This document shows, one piece after another, positions 57,889 to 64,000 of a DNA stretch of 64,000 nucleotides. The notes below the pieces were generated by a model, which ran no database searches, was not told the DNA's origin, and saw only the letters and a program-made list of their open reading frames with translations. The stretch covers positions 1 to 64,000 of the forward strand of contig JAAEAF010014547.1 of the NCBI GenBank assembly GCA_011037195.1, in the 5' to 3' direction. The DNA is from Triatoma infestans (taxonomy: Eukaryota > Arthropoda > Insecta > Hemiptera > Reduviidae). The position numbers and the translations under genes are program-made. The number at the start of each line of letters is the position of its first letter. Position 1 is the first letter of the stretch.

Positions 57889-58688
57889 AAATTCGTTGAA
57901 AACTGAAAAAAACTGTTCAGTAAAAGCGAACTTTGGGTTTACTAATTTACTTAAAACTCGGAATTTTGGCCATCTATTTGTTTCTAATTAATTTTATTTT
58001 GATGATAGAATTGTATAATCAACTGTGATAGCACTTTGGGGAAAAACATAAACCCCACCACTCCCTCAAAAGTGCCCTTAAATGAATTTTCCCAGAGAAA
58101 TATTTTAAATAAAAGTTGTACATATTTGTATGTGTAGTTTTTACAAGACGTTTTATGAAAATCTTTGGAGCCATTTTTCAGAAAATCGCGAAAAACTGAA
58201 AAAAAAAAAAAAAATCATTTAGTAAAGTGGTAAAGTAAACGCACTTCCGGTCATCCGATTTTTGTCAAACTCGGAATTTCAACAACATATTTAATTCTAA
58301 TTAACATTATTTAGAAGACAGAATTGTCTAATAAACTGAAATAGCACTTTAAAGAAATCCTCCTCCCTCAAAGTACCTTTAAATGAATTTTTTCGGATAA
58401 ATGTTTCAAATAAAAGTTCTAGCTCTTTAGATGTGTAGTTGATGTGAACAAGTTTCAAGAAAATCGTTAGAGCCATTTTTGAGAAAATTACAAAGTAAAA
58501 ACAAAAAAAAAACAAAGTGGTATTTCCGGTTGAAGAATTTTGACAGATAACATACTGTCAGATCCGATGGTGATCCTAAACGGAATATCAAATGTGAACT
58601 TTCTACGATTTTTCGTTTCCGGTGAAAACTCGATATCGAAAATTTGACACGATTACAATACTTCCTCTTACTAGGAGTAAGAGAAAGT
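57791..58688 (-). repeat. ~1-kb TG-containing repeat, copy C (lacks TG tract)
   Basis: It starts 'aaatctggtgtggaacactc' and has internal unit marks at 57921-57937 (mutated) and 58242 ('cacttccggtcatcc'), plus 'tatttccggttgaagaattt' at 58521. It ends 'taggagtaagagaaagt'. The block containing the CA/TG tract is deleted between 'tttttcgtttccggtgaaaa' (about 58609-58628) and the outer end. Confidence 0.85.
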
Positions 58689-58996
58689 AATAAATCTGCT
58701 GGTATAGTGTAAATGTATCATAGGAAGGAGAATGTGAACTGAAACAACTATCTTCCTCATATAATTACAAAATAGACAATTGTTCATTAAACTTGAAAAT
58801 TTTTTACTATGTTGCCTTAATATAAATAATAGACGTGGTTGGGGGTACATGTTGATTAGTATCTTTGGCAGATTAGAAACAAAATACGGTAAACTACAAG
58901 ATGCGCCAAAACATTACACGAACTTAAATAATATTTAAAATGTTATAATGGCACAGATTTCACAAAACCCCCAAACTGAATTTTACTCATAATAGT

Positions 58997-59504
58997 AGTT
59001 TACTAGCAGGCATTTGTTACAATGACCCTTAAGGGCTCTGCTCACTACATCAATATATCGAACGTTTCTCCAAAAGAGTAGTAAATAAATAGAATTAATT
59101 CTTTGTCAAAATGTTTACTTAATTTTTAATGATTGGATAAATAGGCTTTGTAAAGGAAATTTACATTTTCTTCATTAACATAAATCTGTATGTCAAAACA
59201 AGATTTTAAATACATATTTCTAAAAATAAATAGATGTTACACTGATTATTTCTAAATAGGGCTGCAAGGATGTGTATTATTGTGAGCCAGTCTCAGAATT
59301 ATAAGCGGAATTATATTCTAGGAGAGGACATTTTGCCCTTTTGAGATTTATTTGATTCCAAATTTGGCAGAAAATTCCATGCCAAACTTTCCTAAAACAA
59401 AAACAAAAAAAAATCTGGTGTGGAACACTCACACAACTTTCTCTTTACTCCAGTTCTCAAAATTATAATTGACAAATTTTATAGTTTGTGTACCAAATTT
59501 AATG
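58997..59504. repeat. Segmental direct duplication, copy 2
   Basis: It repeats 57404-57888 at a distance of about 1.59 kb. It has a 15-20 base insertion near 59135-59150 and a few substitutions (for example 'cccttaagggctctg' against 'cccttacgggctctg'). Similarity stops at about 59504, inside the next 1-kb repeat. Confidence 0.92.
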
Positions 59505-60148
59505 TTTCATATAGAGCTGATAGATGCAGTTACCATGCCAAGTTTAAACAAAATAGTTGTAGCTGCTTTCGAGAAAATTCCTCCCCCCCCCCAAACTCAG
59601 AAGCGCATCCTACCGGTAAACTCGCACTTTCGGTTAAATAATTTCTTCAAACTTAGAATTCTAGCAATTCTACTAAAGTAAATCAATATTATTTAGATAG
59701 TAAGAACATACATTGTAATGAAGTCGTAATTGAGGACAGCTTAATGCTACCGCCCTCCAGAACCCCCAAAAAATCAATTTTCCCGGGAAAATTTTCAAAT
59801 AAAAATGATAGGTAATTAGGTGTACGTGTTTTATAAAAAGATTAAAGAAAATTTTTGGAACCGTTTTCGAGAAAATCGTGAAATAATTAATGTGAAAAAA
59901 CAGTAAAGTTTTTACTGTTGATGGATTTGCTCGAAACCTTCATGTCTAATGCGATGGTTAGTAGTACCTAAACGTAATACCAAGTCAAGAGGTTCCTGTG
60001 TTATCTTTTTTTTAATTTTTGATATATATTGTCTACACCTGCTAAATATATTCGATAAATATATTTTTCCCTAATCAGGGGACCGATGAAAAATCAAATT
60101 CGAAAATTTGACACGATTGCAGTACTTAGTTACGAGTAAAAAGGTAAG
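59407..60148 (-). repeat. ~1-kb repeat, copy D (decayed)
   Basis: Starts 'aaatctggtgtggaacactc', then diverges after 59504. It continues with 'tagttgtagctgctttcgag', 'ccctccagaacccccaaaaa' and 'ctcgcactttcggttaaata', and ends 'gacacgattgcagtacttag' before a damaged outer end. It is clearly older than copies A-C beyond 59504. Confidence 0.75.
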
Positions 60149-61403
60149 GTGTTATATTTAGCACCTAAAACTATGGGGCGAAATTCCAATTACGAACATC
60201 TGAAGGAACGTGAGTTGAAATTTTGATAGTCTAAGTGAGTAAAAGGTTTTGAAGTCCTACATATAAAAAAAGTACTCACTGTATCTACTTTTTTTCGTAG
60301 TAAGCGCATTTGGAAACAACCAAATCCATGCGTTCAATTTTTACTGGGTGTTTTGTTACATTAAAACATTTGTCAGTAAGTGTGTTTTAAAAAAGAAACC
60401 CCATTGATAATGGAGCAATGTTCAAAATTAGTTTGGATGAAGAAAGTATAACAACATATGAATGAAGCTGAACTCGCAATTAATTCGGATTAGCTGGTAA
60501 GATTCGGTTAAATATGCCGCGTGAATTGCGGAAGTGATTTTTTTCTTATTGCGATTCTTCCAGTTTTGTTGACGAATTTTTGGTAATAATACAGACTTTT
60601 CCACAACGTTTAGTTCCTTTATCTACCACCAGATGATGGAATAGTTCAGTGTATTGAAATTACATTATAGAAGAAAGCCTAACATGTAACCTTCCCAGAT
60701 CTTCAAGCTTTACTAATTTTTTCCTGTAAATTGTTTTAAATAAAAGAGAATAGTTTTTATAACCTAGTTTATATCAAATTTAAAGAGAAGATACAAACTG
60801 TTTTCGAGGAACATTTAAATACGTGAAAATCTATTCTGTAATTGACAGTACCGGGTTAACCTTTATACTTCAAATCTGATATTTATTACACATTTTAATT
60901 CTCATCTGATATATTTTACTAGAACCATACGATATTTTGGTGAAACTCTATAAACATCAATTATTTTTTTTTCTTGGTAAATAAGAACAATAAATTGATA
61001 AAAACATTTACACTAAACTCGCATTTCTGATTGACGAGTTTTAAACTAAACCTTCGCATTGGTAGTAAGTAGGTAACTAATAGAAGGTCAAGCATCCTGT
61101 AATTTTAGTTTGTTCTTTCTCTCTCTCTGTGTAGTCTTGCTAAAAACTTATGAAAATAAGTATTAATTTTCTCTTATTTAAAACTTTAGAGAATCCTGCA
61201 GTCAAATTCCGTTCAGAACTTCTCAAAAAAGCAATAATTTTCCACTATAAAATAGAAATATAGGCGCCAATGTGCAATAACGATACACGCAAAAATTTCA
61301 TTACAAATAGGTGGGTCCGTAATAAAATACTTTATTTTGAGTTTATCGAATAGTTTGTGCATTTGCCAATCGTCAAGATAGATTTTGTATGAAATATTGA
61401 ATA
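60149..61403. other. Decayed repeat sequence and AT-rich DNA
   Basis: Traces of the 1-kb repeat in both orientations can be made out (for example 60720-60870), together with 'catttggaaacaaccaaatc' (60308), which also occurs at 54319. A CT run lies near 61118. No gene was recognised. Confidence 0.4.
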
Positions 61404-61593
61404 GTTTTATGGTGGTTGGTTCCGCAGAGCTGGAAAGCATCAGAGATATTTTCCGTGATAGCCTGCTTCATTTTGTGGTCATCGATCGGTTTTGGGCGTT
61501 CGCTTATCAAAAACGCATCCTGAAGATGGGCGAACGCCCGAAACCGGTCGATGACCACAAAATGAAGCAGGCTACCACGGAAAATGTCTCTGA
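61404..61593. repeat. Foldback repeat with flanking 15-bp direct repeat
   Basis: The left arm ('cagagatattttccgtgata', 'gcctgcttcattttgtggtc', 'ggttttgggcgttcgc') and right arm ('gcgaacgcccgaaaccggtc', 'gaccacaaaatgaagcaggc', 'cacggaaaatgtctctg') are almost perfect complements over about 65 bp, with a 25-base loop. The sequence 'atgaaatattgaata' occurs at 61389-61403 and again at 61594-61608, consistent with a target-site duplication. Related copies lie at 21471 and 50584. The open frames reported over it on both strands are a by-product of the palindrome. Confidence 0.9.
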
Positions 61594-61751
61594 TGAAATA
61601 TTGAATATATATTGGATTCTTTATATGCCTATTGCTATTATTTTTTTTTTTTGCTTGCTGCTGTTTGTTGTTGGATATATTTATAACAACCCTTAAACTT
61701 CTAAATTATGTAGGTAATTCTTTGACAGAGAGATTAGTATATTTTTTTTAA

Positions 61752-61980
61752 TTTAAGGCGCGTCAACCATCTATGGTCATTTGCGCCTGGAAAGCCTTCT
61801 CAATGCACTGCCGACCTCCGGACAGTGTTTTCTCGTTACAAACATCACTGTCCATCACTGGAAAGTGAGCTGTAGAGGCTCTCTAGGAATAGAAAATTTA
61901 AGGGTAGCATGGCTGGACTCGAACCCGGCACCTCCGCGTTGCTAGTCCAGCGCGCTACCACTTAGCTAATCCTTTCCCTG
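61752..61980 (-). repeat. tRNA-derived SINE, full length
   Basis: Minus orientation. The 3' end 'aatttaaggcgcgtcaacca' is at the left, then the body with 'gtagaggctctctaggaata'. The head follows with the B-box complement 'ggactcgaacccggcacctc' and the A-box complement 'gcgctaccacttagctaatc'. It is among the best-preserved members. Confidence 0.93.
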
Positions 61981-62917
61981 AGATTAATTATCTTATTAGT
62001 AAACTATATTACTAAAATTTTTATCAGTATATAACTTTATTATTATATGTATTTCATGGTAGTTGAAAGTGATTATAAATTTTTAATTACTAAAATAAAA
62101 CAAGAAATTATGAAAAATACATCTGTTCGAAACATCATAGTTCCTTAGCTAAGTGCGCCTAGATGTAGAATCAAAAAGCGATTAAAACATTTTCTATTTA
62201 ATATTAGTATTTTGATTATTAAGATATTTATGGAACTATATACAGTGAATGCCGCACATAGTGATGAGTTATGACATTTTTGATTCGAGAGTGTGTTAAG
62301 AGAATCAAAGTTAATAACAAAAAAAAATTATAATAATGTGTTGTGCTTTCTTTCTTAATTTCTTTTTTTTTTTTTTATGTAAATTATATATTTATATTTT
62401 TTATTAAAATGACTTTTTCCTTTCTTTTCATCAAACTATAATAATGTTTAAAATAAAGTTAATATATAAAATGTTTAACATAATGATTAGGCATGTGTAA
62501 AAAGTTTAATTAACAAAAAAAAAAAAAAGGAATTCAATTTCATATCGTCCTATTTATTTATTTTAATTCATAACTTGGGCCCCGTTCACTAAAACAGAAC
62601 CGGTTGTGTTCACTACATCTAGAAAAGTACGGTTATAACCAATCTGACTACATTTTTGTTCATTTGTATTTCTCTTATTGGTTGAAAGAAATTCGTTTAT
62701 AATTTTAATCAGATAACTATCCTATTTTATTGGTTTCTTTTATATATATATATAAGTACATAATTCATCTTTTTCTTCTTATAATTGGAAATTAAAAAAA
62801 ACTAATCTTGTAACATTCTTTACTTTGTGTTGCAGTTTACAATTTTGTTTTATTAAAAAAAAAAAAATATAATTTTCAAATTTAATTATTAAATAATGGA
62901 TTATTGAGATTGGGAAG
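61981..62917. other. AT-rich stretch
   Basis: No gene was recognised. Several A or T homopolymers (near 62363, 62515, 62853) and a TA run (about 62742-62753) are the only notable features. Confidence 0.4.
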
Positions 62918-63258
62918 AATTATGTTATGAAGAAATTTTGGTGAGGATCAGTCAAGAAAGAAGAAACATTCAATTATGCCAATGTTTCGACAGAGTTTCC
63001 TGTCTTTATCAAAGCTTTAATATATAGAAGGTGTGTTACATCGCAGAAACATAAAAAAAAAACTACTAACTTTAATTTTTTTTTTTTTTATGTTTCTACG
63101 ATGTAACAAATGTGAATGTTTAAAAATTCTTTCTCCACATCTTCACGATTAACTATATATTAAAGCCTTGATAAAGCCACGAAACTCTGTCAAAACGTTG
63201 GCATAATTGAATGTTTCTTTCTTGACTGATCGTCACCAAATTTTTTCATAACATAATT
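62918..63258. repeat. Foldback repeat, ~110-bp arms
   Basis: The left arm 'aattatgttatgaagaaatt' through 'caattatgccaatgtttcga' and 'tatcaaagctttaatatat' is matched in reverse by 'atatattaaagccttgataa', 'aaaacgttggcataattgaa' and 'tttttcataacataatt'. An inner pair ('catcgcagaaacataaaaaa' / 'tttttatgtttctacgatgt') lies nearer the centre. No coding sequence is present. Confidence 0.88.
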
Positions 63259-63900
63259 CGTCAACGGTCAACAAATACTTCTTCAAAAACTTTTATATGA
63301 GCTGAATGCTGAATAATTGGCGAAGATTTTAGTTTAATTTAATTTATAAATATAAAATACCTTATTTGAATTGGGAATAATGTTGTAAAATAGGTGTTGA
63401 GGTTCGGTTATAAAAAAAATTTCTTTTTAAATTTTCTCCTTCGTTTCAGCATATTTATTGCCTTCTTCGGAGTAAAAAATTTCTTGTTTGAATTTCTTAA
63501 AAAAAACTACAGTTTAACCTGTAATGTACCATCAACAAGTGTTGTTTAAGGAAAGAAATTAATTTTGCTGCAACCACACTCTCTTCTTCGCAGTAAAAAA
63601 AAAGGGTTGTGAATAATCACAAATCTAGATTGGAAACACTATACATAGAGTTCTTTTACACAATTTCTAACTTCCGTTTCAAACTCAGAATTTTTATAAT
63701 GTATTTAACTATCCTTGGCATTATAAAAGTGTTTGGTATGCATAATATATTAAAATGACATTTACAGGAAAGACATCAATGCATTTGTAGGTATGTAATG
63801 CATTTACAAAGTTTGCAGAAAGGATTTCTGAAAAAAAAAAAAATTACAAAATCCAAGCAATCACATATTTATTTGTCAAGAAAGGTTTAGGAGATTTGCA
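63259..63900. other. AT-rich stretch with repeat trace
   Basis: No gene recognised. At 63660-63800 there is a short decayed match to the minus-oriented 1-kb repeat ('tctaacttccgtttcaaact'). Confidence 0.4.
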
Positions 63901-64000
63901 AAGTGATAGCGCGTTGGACTTCCTCAGCGGAGATCTTAGGTTCGCGTTCAGAAGTGCTGCCCTTAAATATACTCTTCTTAGAGAACTCTGTCCTGAGATC
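63901..64000 (+). repeat. tRNA-derived SINE, head part, cut by window end
   Basis: 'gtgatagcgcgttggacttc' followed by 'ttaggttcgcgttcagaagt' and 'gctgcccttaaatatactct' corresponds to the tRNA-like head and start of the body. It is diverged and continues past the window end. Confidence 0.7.

Noticed and set aside
61373..61696. Overlapping open frames on both strands with matching peptide pieces (RPKPIDDHKMKQA and similar)
   Set aside because: The resemblance comes from the palindromic foldback, which yields the same peptide from both arms.

Overview
This is a eukaryotic, strongly AT-rich window. Introns have GT..AG borders and protein-coding DNA is a small minority. An ecdysteroid-kinase-like (CHK-fold) gene, a family greatly expanded in arthropods, together with the retrotransposon types present, suggests an arthropod, most likely an insect. 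The species cannot be named from the sequence.

Four host genes can be supported. (1) A complete eight-exon kynurenine aminotransferase / cysteine-S-conjugate beta-lyase gene lies on + (8786-15729, 454 aa). Its 3.3-kb third intron is filled with repeats. (2) A seven-exon CIMIP2 (FAM166/UPF0605) ciliary microtubule inner protein gene lies on - (25458-32125, 321 aa). (3) A shorter three-exon relative lies just downstream on the same strand (22058-23041, about 120 aa) and repeats the last exon junction of the longer gene. (4) An apparently single-exon ecdysteroid-kinase-like gene lies on + (43311-44492). These genes do not form one pathway. The two CIMIP2 genes look like a tandem duplicate pair.

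Most of the remaining DNA is mobile or repetitive. A tRNA-derived SINE family has nine copies or fragments. A non-coding repeat of about 1 kb has similar inverted ends, internal units of about 290-300 bp and a TG tract, and is present in at least a dozen full or partial copies in both orientations. Other elements are an RTE-like LINE with its target-site duplication, a second 5'-truncated LINE with duplication and tetranucleotide tail, several older LINE fragments, a degenerate gypsy pol, two mariner/Tc1 relics, an hAT-type element and several foldback (palindromic) elements. Nested insertions are frequent.

Layout: 1-8.7 kb, repeats and relics (LINE, mariner, gypsy, SINE). 8.8-15.7 kb, aminotransferase gene. 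16-21.8 kb, SINEs and the RTE LINE inside a palindrome. 22-32.1 kb, the two CIMIP2 genes. 32.8-43 kb, repeat-rich with LINE, hAT and a minisatellite. 43.3-44.5 kb, kinase-like gene. 46-61 kb, the 1-kb repeat family, including two near-identical inverted copies, a LINE and a local segmental duplication. 61-64 kb, foldbacks and SINEs. All homology calls come from reading translations by eye against known families; no database search was possible.
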